The translations under genes were made by a program, and so were the position numbers. This document shows, piece after piece, positions 57,766 to 64,000 of a stretch of 64,000 nucleotides of DNA. The notes under the pieces were generated by a model that saw only the letters and a list, made by a program, of their open reading frames with translations, was not told the DNA's origin and made no database searches. This stretch comes from Ga0077560 sp046330435 (GTDB lineage: Bacteria; Actinomycetota; Thermoleophilia; Miltoncostaeales; Miltoncostaeaceae), in the NCBI GenBank assembly GCA_046330435.1, contig JAXLST010000021.1, positions 35,389-99,388 on the forward strand. Direction: 5' to 3'. How positions within the stretch are numbered: position 1 is the stretch's first letter; each line of letters begins with the position of its first letter.

Positions 57766-58017
57766 TCACCCCCCGGGCGGTCTCCCCGCCCGCCGGCGCG
57801 CCCGCTCCGCGCGGGTCGAGCCGACGATCACGAAGCCGACGATCAGCCCCCAGAACAGCCCGTAGCCGAACCCCCGGCCGGTGGGCTGCCCCAGCATCCA
57901 CACGTGCACGGCCCACAGGCCGAGGATGGCGCTGGGCAGGACGACGGCGATCTGGACGCCGATGGGCAGGTCCTCCCAGAGGACCAGCAGGCGGTTGCGC
58001 TTCACGGGCTCGGTCAC
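57766..58017 (-). CDS. Small two-helix membrane protein
   Basis: An 83-residue protein with two helices (IGVQIAVVLPSAILGLWAVHVWML, GFGYGLFWGLIVGFVIVGS) and a basic tail (RAERARRRAG). Family not recognised. GTG 58017 is the most likely start (VTEPVKRNRLLVLWEDLP); an upstream start at 58074 would overlap the divergent peptidase gene. It is convergent with the lipoprotein gene and divergent from the M32 peptidase gene (44 bp). Confidence 0.7.
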   Translation of the reverse strand: MTEPVKRNRLLVLWEDLPIGVQIAVVLPSAILGLWAVHVWMLGQPTGRGFGYGLFWGLIVGFVIVGSTRAERARRRAGRPPGG

Positions 58018-58061
58018 GCACCGGACCCTACCCCGCCCGGGCCGTCCCGTAGGATCACCGG

Positions 58062-59537
58062 GTGAGCGACGCATGGAAGCTGTTCGAGGAGTGGTCCGGG
58101 ACCCTCGCCGACGTCGGCGGGGCGGCGGGCCTGCTCGGATGGGATCGCGAGACCGGGATGCCGCCCGCCGGCAGCGAGACGCGCGCCCGACAGCTGGGCA
58201 CCCTCGCCGCCATCCACCACCGTGAGCTGGTGCGGGCCGACCTCGACGGCCCCGTCGCGGAACTCGAGGCCGACGACACGCTGGATCCGGCCCGGGCCCG
58301 TCAGGTCGAGCTCATGCTCCGTGCGCGGCGCCGGGCGCAGCGCATGCCGGAGTCCCTGGTGCGCGACCTCTCGGAGGCGACCTCCCGCTGCGTGGGGATG
58401 TGGATCGAGCTGCGGCCCGCCGGCGACTACGCCGCGTTCGCCGAGCCGTTCCGGCGCGTGGTGGAGCTCAAGCGCCTGCAGGCGCGCACCGTCGCCGACG
58501 GCGTGGAGCCGTACGACGCCCTCCTGGACGACTACGAGCCGGGCGCGCGCGCCGCGGAGCTCGAGCCGGTGTTCGCCGACCTGCGCGCGCGGCACACGCC
58601 GCTGGTGGAGATCGGCGCCTCCCGGCCCCGTCCCCCGTTCCCGCGCCGTCACTGGCCGGCGGAGGCCCAGGTGGCCCTCGCCCGGGACCTGGCGGAGCTC
58701 GTGGGCTACGACCTCTCCGGGGGCGTGGTCGCCCTGTCGGCCCACCCGTTCACCAGCAGCCCCGGCTACGGCGACGTCCGGTTCACCACGCGGGTGGACG
58801 AGGCGAACCCGGTTGGCAGCGTCATGGCCGTGCTGCACGAGGCCGGGCACGCGATGTACGAGCAGGGCTTCCCCGCCGAGTACGCCCGCACCGCGCTGCT
58901 GGACGCCCCGTCGATGGGCGCCCACGAGTCCCAGTCGCGCTTCTGGGAGAACCACGTGGGCCGCACCCGCGCGTTCTGGGAGCGCATCACGCCGCTCATG
59001 CGCGGCCGGTTCCCGGAGGCCATGCACGGCCTGGAGACCACCGACCTGCACCGGGAGGCCACGGCGGTGGAGCCGTCCCTCATCCGCGTGGAGGCCGACG
59101 AGGTCACCTACAACCTCCACATCGCCCTCCGGTTCGAGCTGGAGCTGGCGCTCATGCGCGGGGACCTGGAGGTCGAGGACCTGCCCGGCGAGTGGAACGC
59201 CCGGATGCGCGACCTGCTGGGCATCACGCCGCCGGACGACGGCGTCGGGGTGATGCAGGACATCCACTGGCCCGAGGGGCTGTTCGGCTACTTCCCCACC
59301 TACACCCTGGGGAACCTGTACGCCGCGCAGCTCGCCGAGGCGGCCGACACCCACCTGGGCGGCCTGGACGCCGCGATCGCGGACGGGCGCTTCCCCGAGA
59401 TCCTGGGGTTCATGCGCGACCGCGTGCACCGCGGCGCGAACATGCGGCCCACCGGCGAGCTCATGCGCGACGCGACGGGCACCGCCCTGTCCGCCGACGC
59501 CCTGGTCGCCCACCTGCGGGCCGTGGCCACGGGCTGA
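58062..59537 (+). CDS. M32 family metallocarboxypeptidase (Taq-type)
   Basis: A 491-residue cytosolic zinc carboxypeptidase. HEAGH at 259-263 (VLHEAGHAMYEQG), HESQSRFWENHVGR and RVEADEVTYNLHIALRFELELAL give the third ligand and the family signature; LGWDRETGMPPAGSETRARQLGTLAAIHH is the N-terminal signature. Length is right for the family (about 500). It removes C-terminal residues from peptides. GTG 58062 begins SDAWKLFEEWSG, usual for the family. Confidence 0.95.
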   Translation: MSDAWKLFEEWSGTLADVGGAAGLLGWDRETGMPPAGSETRARQLGTLAAIHHRELVRADLDGPVAELEADDTLDPARARQVELMLRARRRAQRMPESLVRDLSEATSRCVGMWIELRPAGDYAAFAEPFRRVVELKRLQARTVADGVEPYDALLDDYEPGARAAELEPVFADLRARHTPLVEIGASRPRPPFPRRHWPAEAQVALARDLAELVGYDLSGGVVALSAHPFTSSPGYGDVRFTTRVDEANPVGSVMAVLHEAGHAMYEQGFPAEYARTALLDAPSMGAHESQSRFWENHVGRTRAFWERITPLMRGRFPEAMHGLETTDLHREATAVEPSLIRVEADEVTYNLHIALRFELELALMRGDLEVEDLPGEWNARMRDLLGITPPDDGVGVMQDIHWPEGLFGYFPTYTLGNLYAAQLAEAADTHLGGLDAAIADGRFPEILGFMRDRVHRGANMRPTGELMRDATGTALSADALVAHLRAVATG

Positions 59538-59561
59538 CGCCCCCGCCGTCCGCCCCGCGGG

Positions 59562-59589
59562 TCAACGCGGGCGCGGCACCGGCCGATAC
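59562..59589 (+). promoter_or_regulatory. Candidate sigma-28/WhiG-type promoter of the RlpA-like gene
   Basis: TCAACGCG - 12 bases - GCCGATAC. The -10 matches 7/8; spacing is one base longer than consensus. The -10 box ends 5-8 bp before the GTG/ATG at 59595/59598, implying a leaderless message, as for the histidine kinase gene. Confidence 0.45.
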
Positions 59590-59597
59590 CCAGGGTG

Positions 59598-60620
59598 ATG
59601 CGCGCCGTCCCCCGAGTCGCCCTCGCCCCGCTGGCGGTCATCGCCGTGGGCGCCGTCGCCGGCCATGCCGCCGCCGCACCGGACCTGGGCCGCCTGGAGC
59701 AGCGCCAGCGCGCCGTCGCCCGGCAGCACGACCGCGCGGCCGCCGCCCTGGACGAGGAGCGCGCCGCCCTCGCGGCGACACGCGCCCGGCTCGACGCGGC
59801 ACGCACGCGGTACCAGGCGCGCCTGCTCATCCTCAACCAGCGGCTCCGGCAGATCTACGCCCAGCCGGTGGTGAGCCCCATCCTCGCGATGATCGGCGGC
59901 GACCCGGACGAGGCGCAGGCGAGCAAGGACCTCATGGACGCCCTCGCCCACAGCGACGCGGCGATGCTTGAGGAATACCGGCGCTCCGTGGTGGAGCTCC
60001 GCACCACCGAGGTGCAGCTCCAGCGCCGCAAGGAGCGCCTGGCGGCCGACACCCGGGTGCTCGCCGCCCGCCGGGCCCGCGTGACCGCGCGCCTCGACGC
60101 CGCGCGCGCGACGGCCCGCGGCGTCCACCGCACCGCCCAGCCGCTCGGCGGCGCCAGGTCCGACGCCGGCGTCGTGCGGGGCCTGCCCGCCGCCGTCCTC
60201 CGGGACCGGGCGCTCCCCGGGGCCACGCCGGTCGACGCGAAGTCGGGGCTGCCGATCACGTTCGGCACCGCCCCCGCCGGACCCGCCCAGTCCGTCGCCA
60301 CCCCATCCGGCATGACCGGCGACGGCCCGTCGCCCGCCGGCGCCCGGTTCGCCGCGAAGGTCGGCTGGTACGCCCCGACCGTCCGGTTCACCGCCTCCGG
60401 CGAGGCCTTCGACCCCGGCGCCCTGTCCGCCGCCCACCGGACGCTGCCGTTCGGGACCCTCCTGCGGCTCGACTACGCCGGCCGCGAGGTGGTCGTGCGC
60501 GTCAACGACCGCGGCCCGTTCGTCCCCGGCCGCGACCTGGACGTCTCACCCGCCGCCGCGGCGGCCCTCGGCCTCCGCCACGTCTCCACCGTCCACGCGC
60601 AGGTGATCAGAACCCCTTAG
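59598..60620 (+). CDS. Secreted coiled-coil protein with RlpA-like double-psi beta-barrel
   Basis: A 340-residue exported protein. Signal peptide APLAVIAVGAVAGHAAAA; coiled coil (about 30-180) including LILNQRLRQIYAQPVVSP, much like the Rpf-like protein at 5959; linker; then an RlpA-like domain at about 245-340: GWYAPTVRFTASGEAFDPGALSAAHRTLPFGTLLRLDYAGREVVVRVNDRGPFVPGRDLDVSPAAAAALG. The double-psi barrel keeps the catalytic-type Asp (NDRGPF, RDLDVS). It probably cuts or binds glycan strands in the wall. ATG 59598, or GTG 59595, is the start. It ends convergently with ppgK, the stop codons sharing TTAG. Confidence 0.85.
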   Translation: MRAVPRVALAPLAVIAVGAVAGHAAAAPDLGRLEQRQRAVARQHDRAAAALDEERAALAATRARLDAARTRYQARLLILNQRLRQIYAQPVVSPILAMIGGDPDEAQASKDLMDALAHSDAAMLEEYRRSVVELRTTEVQLQRRKERLAADTRVLAARRARVTARLDAARATARGVHRTAQPLGGARSDAGVVRGLPAAVLRDRALPGATPVDAKSGLPITFGTAPAGPAQSVATPSGMTGDGPSPAGARFAAKVGWYAPTVRFTASGEAFDPGALSAAHRTLPFGTLLRLDYAGREVVVRVNDRGPFVPGRDLDVSPAAAAALGLRHVSTVHAQVIRTP

Positions 60621-61357
60621 TGGGACAGCCCCTCCGCGGCGCGCATCGCGGCGCCGACGATGCCGGCCTGGTTCTGGAGGCGGGCGACCTCGATCGGGGG
60701 CCGTGCCCGGAGGAGGTGCAGGAACCTGTCGGCGTTCTTGGTGACGCCGCCGCCCAGGACGATGAGGTCGGGCCAGACGAGCCGGTCGACGTGGTCGAGG
60801 TACTCGTTGAGGCGCTCGGCCCACTGCTCCCAGGTGAGCTTCTTGCGGTCGCGGACGCTGGCGGCGGCGCGGAGCTCCCCCTCCTTGCCGCGCACCTCGA
60901 TGTGGCCGAGCTCGAGGTTCGGCACGAGGACGCCGTCGACGAACATGGCGGAGCCGATGCCGGTGCCGAGGGTGAGCCTGAGGACGACCCCGGGGACGTC
61001 CTTTGCGACCCCGAACCGGGCCTCCGCCAGGGCCGCGGCGTCGGCGTCGTTGAGGACGACGACGTCCCGGCCGGCGGCCTCGCGCATCGCGGCGCGGAAG
61101 TCCATGCCCTGCCACTCGTCGTCGACGTGGGCGGAGGTGAACACCACCCCGTTCTTCACGACGCCGGGGAAGCCGATGCCGATGGGGCCGTCGGAGCCGA
61201 GCTGCGCGAGCTGCTCCGCGAGGGCCGCGGCGATGTGGCCGGGGGCCCCGCCGGCGGTGAGGGTGCGGAGCCGTTCGCTCACCAGCTCGCCGCGGACGGT
61301 GTCCACGAGCGCGGACTTGATGCCGGTCCCGCCGATGTCGACGCCGATGGCGATCAC
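60617..61357 (-). CDS. ppgK: Polyphosphate glucokinase
   Basis: A 246-residue ROK-fold sugar kinase of the actinobacterial PpgK type, which phosphorylates glucose with polyphosphate or ATP. Seen: IGVDIGGTGIKSALVD (phosphate 1), IGIGFPGVVKNGVVF, VVVLNDADAAALAEARFG (catalytic Asp), RLTLGTGIGSAMFVDGVLVPNLELGHIEVRGKE (phosphate 2 and the ELGH segment), and LIVLGGGVTKNADRFL. GTG 61357 overlaps the apt stop. It is the last gene of the pgsA-to-ppgK operon. Confidence 0.93.
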   Translation of the reverse strand: MIAIGVDIGGTGIKSALVDTVRGELVSERLRTLTAGGAPGHIAAALAEQLAQLGSDGPIGIGFPGVVKNGVVFTSAHVDDEWQGMDFRAAMREAAGRDVVVLNDADAAALAEARFGVAKDVPGVVLRLTLGTGIGSAMFVDGVLVPNLELGHIEVRGKEGELRAAASVRDRKKLTWEQWAERLNEYLDHVDRLVWPDLIVLGGGVTKNADRFLHLLRARPPIEVARLQNQAGIVGAAMRAAEGLSH

Positions 61358-61893
61358 GTGGCCGGCACCTCCTCCGAGTCGTAGGCGATGAGGGCGTGCA
61401 CGGGGTGCGGGGCGAGGCGCTCACGGCCCGGCAGGAACGTGAGCTCCACCAGGAACGCGACGCCGGCGACCACGCCGCCCAGGGCCTCCACGAGCCGGAT
61501 CTTCGCGGCGGCGGTGCCGCCCGTGGCCAGGAGGTCGTCGTGCACCAGGACGCGCTGCCCGGGGGTGATCGCGTCGGCGTGCATCTCCAGGACGTCCGTG
61601 CCGTACTCCAGCTCGTACTCCTCGCGGATCGTCGCGCCCGGGAGCTTTCCCGGCTTGCGGGCGGTCACGAACCCCGCGCCCAGCTCACGGGCGAGCGCGC
61701 CGCCCAGGATGAAGCCGCGGCTCTCGGCGCCCAGCACCACGTCCACGCCGAGGGGCCGCGCCCACCCCGCCAGCTCCCTCACGCAGTGGTCGAGGGCCGC
61801 GGGGTCGGCGAACACCGGCATGACGTCGTAGAACAGGATCCCCGGCTTCGGGTGGTCCGGGACCTTGCGGATCACCGCGTCGAGGTCCGTCAC
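61354..61893 (-). CDS. apt: Adenine phosphoribosyltransferase
   Basis: A 179-residue purine salvage enzyme making AMP from adenine and PRPP. Seen: IRKVPDHPKPGILFYDVMPVFADPAAL, VVLGAESRGFILGGALARELGAGFVTARKPGKLPG, YELEYGTDVLEMHADAI, and the PRPP motif VLVHDDLLATGGTAAA. All catalytic segments are intact. GTG 61893 overlaps the MerR gene stop (GTGA), so its level is tied to the regulator operon. Confidence 0.96.
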   Translation of the reverse strand: MTDLDAVIRKVPDHPKPGILFYDVMPVFADPAALDHCVRELAGWARPLGVDVVLGAESRGFILGGALARELGAGFVTARKPGKLPGATIREEYELEYGTDVLEMHADAITPGQRVLVHDDLLATGGTAAAKIRLVEALGGVVAGVAFLVELTFLPGRERLAPHPVHALIAYDSEEVPAT

Positions 61894-62609
61894 CCCTGGT
61901 GCACCATGCCGCGCAGTTCCGTGACCAGCATGAGGTGGCGCATGTGGGACACCATCGCGGCGAGGCTCTCCAGCGCGTCCAGGGCCTCCCGCCGGCGCTC
62001 CGGGTTCCGCGACCGCAGCCCGGTGGTGAGCAGCTGCTCCAGCAGGCCGGCCTCGCGCTCCGCCGCGGTGCGGAACAGGCGCAGGTGCCGCGGCTCCACC
62101 CCGTAGGCGGCGAGCTCGGCGGCGGTCTGCAGGATCTCCTTCTCGGTGTCGTCCAGGCCGTTCCCGGCGTTCACCAGCCCGTAGGCCTGCAGGTCGCGCA
62201 GCAGCTCCGCGGGCGCACCGGTCTCCCGCAGGACCTCCTCCACCGTGAGGCGCCGCGTCGGGGCGGGTTCCGACAGGCGGGCCCGCTTGAGCTCCTTCGC
62301 CTGCGTGGTCGCGCTGAACGCCCCGGTCGCGGAGGCGTCCAGTTCCTGGCGGATCACCCGCAGCGGCAGGAACTCGTCGCGCTGGAGCCGCAGGATCGTG
62401 CGCAGCCGCTCGACGTCGCGGGTGGTGAACAGCCGGTACCCGCCGGGCGTGCGCTTCGGCGAGATGAGCTTCTGGTCCTCCAGGTACCGGATCTTGGAGA
62501 TCGAGATCGTCGGGTGCTCGCCCTTGAGCATGTCGCAGACCGCCCCGATCGTGATCGTGGGCTCCTCCTCCCCGGGCGGGAAGAGCGCGGGTGCGTCCTG
62601 GGTCGTCAT
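61890..62609 (-). CDS. MerR-family regulator, FtsR-like
   Basis: A 239-residue regulator. MerR winged helix: TITIGAVCDMLKGEHPTISISKIRYLEDQKLISPKRTPGGYRLFTTRDVERLRTILRLQRDEFLPLRVI (residues 18-86). The C-terminal helical part has VLRETGAPAELLRDLQAYGL. Sequence and position next to an FHA gene match the Rv1828/FtsR branch, an activator of ftsZ and cell-division genes in Mycobacteriales (established there). ATG 62609 overlaps the FHA stop (ATGA). Confidence 0.85.
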   Translation of the reverse strand: MTTQDAPALFPPGEEEPTITIGAVCDMLKGEHPTISISKIRYLEDQKLISPKRTPGGYRLFTTRDVERLRTILRLQRDEFLPLRVIRQELDASATGAFSATTQAKELKRARLSEPAPTRRLTVEEVLRETGAPAELLRDLQAYGLVNAGNGLDDTEKEILQTAAELAAYGVEPRHLRLFRTAAEREAGLLEQLLTTGLRSRNPERRREALDALESLAAMVSHMRHLMLVTELRGMVHQG

Positions 62610-63061
62610 TGGGCGATGAAGGTGAGCCGGAACTTGCCGATCTGGAGCTCGTCGCCGTCGTGGAGGATCTCGTCCTCGTCGATGCGCCGGCGGTTCACGT
62701 ACGTGCCGTTGAGGCTCCCGAGGTCCCGCAGGATGAGCCCGCGGTCCCCGCTGAGGATCTGGGCGTGGTCACGCGACACGGTGACGTCGTCCAGGAACAC
62801 GTCGGAGGTCGGGGACCGGCCGATGGTGACGACCCCCTGGTCGGGGATCACGATGAGCGCCCCCTGCGGGCCGCCGGCCCGGACGGCCAGCACGGGGCCG
62901 TCCGGGTGCGCGCCCCCGGCGGTCCAGTCCTCGGTCCCGCCGCCCATCGTCCACGGCCCCGTGGCCTCCGCCGTGGCGCCCTCGGGGCGCAGCGGGGCGC
63001 CGCAGTTGCTGCAGAACCGGTGCGCCTCGCTCTGGACCGCCCCGCATTCGGCGCACCTCAT
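62606..63061 (-). CDS. Zinc-ribbon FHA protein, GarA-like position
   Basis: A 151-residue protein. An N-terminal zinc ribbon (MRCAECGAVQSEAHRFCSNCGAPLRPE, four Cys in CxxC pairs) precedes a linker and an FHA domain (about 70-150: VVTIGRSPTSDVFLDDVTVSRDHAQILS, LRDLGSLNGTYVNRRRIDED). FHA domains bind phosphothreonine. In Mycobacteriales the neighbour of FtsR is GarA/OdhI, which controls 2-oxoglutarate metabolism after phosphorylation; here the ETTS phosphorylation motif is not seen and a zinc ribbon takes its place. It is part of the pgsA-to-ppgK operon. Confidence 0.88.
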   Translation of the reverse strand: MRCAECGAVQSEAHRFCSNCGAPLRPEGATAEATGPWTMGGGTEDWTAGGAHPDGPVLAVRAGGPQGALIVIPDQGVVTIGRSPTSDVFLDDVTVSRDHAQILSGDRGLILRDLGSLNGTYVNRRRIDEDEILHDGDELQIGKFRLTFIAQ

Positions 63062-63075
63062 CGCTTCAGCTCCCG

Positions 63076-63333
63076 TCAGCCCTCGAGCCGGCCGACGTCC
63101 TGGATGCGGCCGGCGAGGATGTTCGCCAGCTGGTCCAGGTCGAGCACCGACAGCTCGCCCTCGTCCTTGGCCGACAGCCGGCGGACGAGCTCGCCGCGCA
63201 GGATGTCGATGCGCCCGTGCAGCGCGCGGCGCTGCATCGAGAGCTCCATCTCACGCTCCTTCAGTTCCCCGATGAGCGCCTTCAGCTCGGCATCCGACAG
63301 GGAGCCCAGCTCGGGCAGGGGTTCCAGCTCCAT
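63076..63333 (-). CDS. rsiG: RsiG-like c-di-GMP-binding anti-sigma protein (single motif)
   Basis: An 85-residue helical-hairpin protein. LSDAELKALIGELKEREMELSMQRRALHGRIDILRGELVRRL matches RsiG, the anti-sigma factor of WhiG that needs c-di-GMP. The RsiG motif E-x3-S-x2-R-x3-Q-x3-D is seen once as Glu28, Ser32, Arg35, His39, Asp43; the Gln is His. Streptomyces RsiG has two motifs in one chain, while a single-motif form from Rubrobacter acts as a homodimer (published). Such a dimer is the likely form here. It precedes the FHA gene by 14 bp. A WhiG/FliA gene is not in the window. Confidence 0.82.
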   Translation of the reverse strand: MELEPLPELGSLSDAELKALIGELKEREMELSMQRRALHGRIDILRGELVRRLSAKDEGELSVLDLDQLANILAGRIQDVGRLEG

Positions 63334-63395
63334 GAACGTTTCCGTCCTTCTCGCGTTGCGTGAGGTGCCCAGCATAGCCGAGGACCCGGAAACCC

Positions 63396-63980
63396 TCATG
63401 CAGGGGTCGAGGGCGGCGCGGCGCGCAGCTGCCGGGCGGCGGTCCGCGCGTAGTTCCCGAACGCCACCAGGGAAAGCACCACACCCGCCCAGAACACCCA
63501 GTCGATCCACGCCGCGGTGGACAGCAGGGCGAAGGCGATGGCCGCCATCACCAGCGAGCTGCTGGTCTTCCCCAGCATGTCCACGCGCAGGTCGAGGCCG
63601 CTCTTGCGGAAGGCGACGACCGCGCCGATGGTCGCCACGTCCCGGACCAGGACGATCACCGGGCCGGCGGGGTGCATGCGGTCGAGCAGGATGAGCCCGA
63701 CGAGTCCCACCGCCACCAGCATGCGGTCGGCGAACGGGTCGGCGAGGCGCCCGAACGTCGTCTCGGCGTGCCAGGCCCGGGCGAGCTTGCCGTCGATGAA
63801 GTCCGTCACCGCGACCCCGGCGAACAGCCATGCGGCGGTCGCCGACGTGGGGCCGTCGGCCGCCACCAGCACCCAGATCAGCACGGGCAGCGCGGCCAGG
63901 CGGCCCACGGTGAGGGCGTTCGGCAGCCAGCGGAGCGGGTGCGGCCGGCGGGGCGGGCCGGGCTGCTCGGGGGTCGTCAC
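63396..63980 (-). CDS. pgsA: CDP-alcohol phosphatidyltransferase (PgsA-like)
   Basis: A 194-residue integral membrane enzyme making phosphatidylglycerophosphate or a related phospholipid. The CDP-alcohol motif is complete: DFIDGKLARAWHAETTFGRLADPFADRM (D-G-x2-A-R-x8-G-x3-D-x3-D). About five helices, beginning PNALTVGRLAALPVLIWVLV. GTG 63980 is the start, close to the window edge. It heads the operon pgsA - rsiG - FHA - merR - apt - ppgK. It could be a paralogue with another alcohol substrate. Confidence 0.9.
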   Translation of the reverse strand: MTTPEQPGPPRRPHPLRWLPNALTVGRLAALPVLIWVLVAADGPTSATAAWLFAGVAVTDFIDGKLARAWHAETTFGRLADPFADRMLVAVGLVGLILLDRMHPAGPVIVLVRDVATIGAVVAFRKSGLDLRVDMLGKTSSSLVMAAIAFALLSTAAWIDWVFWAGVVLSLVAFGNYARTAARQLRAAPPSTPA

Positions 63981-64000
63981 GCGGGCGATCCTACCGGCGG

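Noticed and set aside
1..64000. tRNA, rRNA, CRISPR, prophage or complete insertion sequence
   Set aside because: I saw no T-loop-like GTTCGA-type signatures in a cloverleaf setting, no regular spaced repeats, and no transposase, integrase or phage structural genes. A covariance-model scan would settle small RNAs.

Overview
The window is about 64 kb of very GC-rich (roughly 73-74%) chromosomal DNA packed with genes on both strands. It has many GTG and TTG starts and many 4-base ATGA/GTGA overlaps. The content points to a deep-branching actinobacterium, most likely class Thermoleophilia (Solirubrobacterales-like): secreted HtaA-repeat and PKD proteins, an FHA/FtsR-like MerR pair, an RsiG-like anti-sigma protein with a single c-di-GMP motif, and many ECF sigma factors. 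The taxonomic call is inference. I see no rRNA, tRNA, CRISPR array, complete insertion sequence or prophage.

Layout. 1-4.5 kb: rpiA (cut by the window edge), an MBL-fold hydrolase, a NrtR-like Nudix regulator, AlgH/YqgE and a nitronate monooxygenase. 4.6-7.0 kb: the primary sigma factor and an Rpf-like secreted muralytic protein. 7.1-11.8 kb: an enolase-superfamily enzyme coupled to thrC, an amidase, an AEC transporter and an SRPBCC protein. 11.8-12.8 kb: a non-coding mosaic of inverted repeats. 12.8-19.1 kb: a 7TM-PAS-GGDEF-EAL protein, a secreted PKD protein, two membrane proteins and Sua5/TsaC. 19.1-20.3 kb: a WYL regulator/RidA cassette bounded by 21-bp direct repeats. 20.9-27.1 kb: a cupredoxin-DUF1800-DUF1501 operon, an ECF sigma/anti-sigma/GPx operon and an HtaA-like protein. 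27-32 kb: a phosphotransferase, a nitroreductase, a stand-alone CZB domain, an FeS photolyase, a VOC protein and a 5'-3' exonuclease. 32-37 kb: a complete branched-chain amino-acid ABC transporter (livHMGF plus convergent livK). 37-43.7 kb: Sco1, a GNAT and two CPA2 antiporters flanking an FHA membrane protein whose reading frame is broken. 43.6-50.4 kb: four ECF sigma genes of three architectures. 50.4-53.6 kb: a Ser/Thr kinase, a methyltransferase and an unusual pyruvate kinase. 53.7-60.6 kb: small proteins, PilZ, a histidine kinase, a lipoprotein, an M32 peptidase and an RlpA-like protein. 60.6-64 kb: a tightly coupled block read right to left, pgsA-like, RsiG-like, FHA, MerR/FtsR-like, apt, ppgK.

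The most interesting pattern is a set of sigma-28/WhiG-type promoter elements (TCAA or TAAT, about 15 nt, GCCGAT). They lie in front of PilZ, the histidine kinase, the small-protein pair, the lipoprotein and the RlpA-like gene, with a further one in front of the CZB gene. The same window encodes an RsiG-like protein, a family known as the c-di-GMP-dependent anti-sigma factor of WhiG, and a GGDEF-EAL enzyme. Together they suggest a c-di-GMP-gated alternative-sigma regulon controlling sensory and envelope genes. The sigma factor itself is not in the window. Other highlights are two genes whose full-length start appears to be a non-canonical codon (CTG or ATC), reading-frame breaks in two regulatory genes, and the repeat mosaic at 11.86-12.62 kb.
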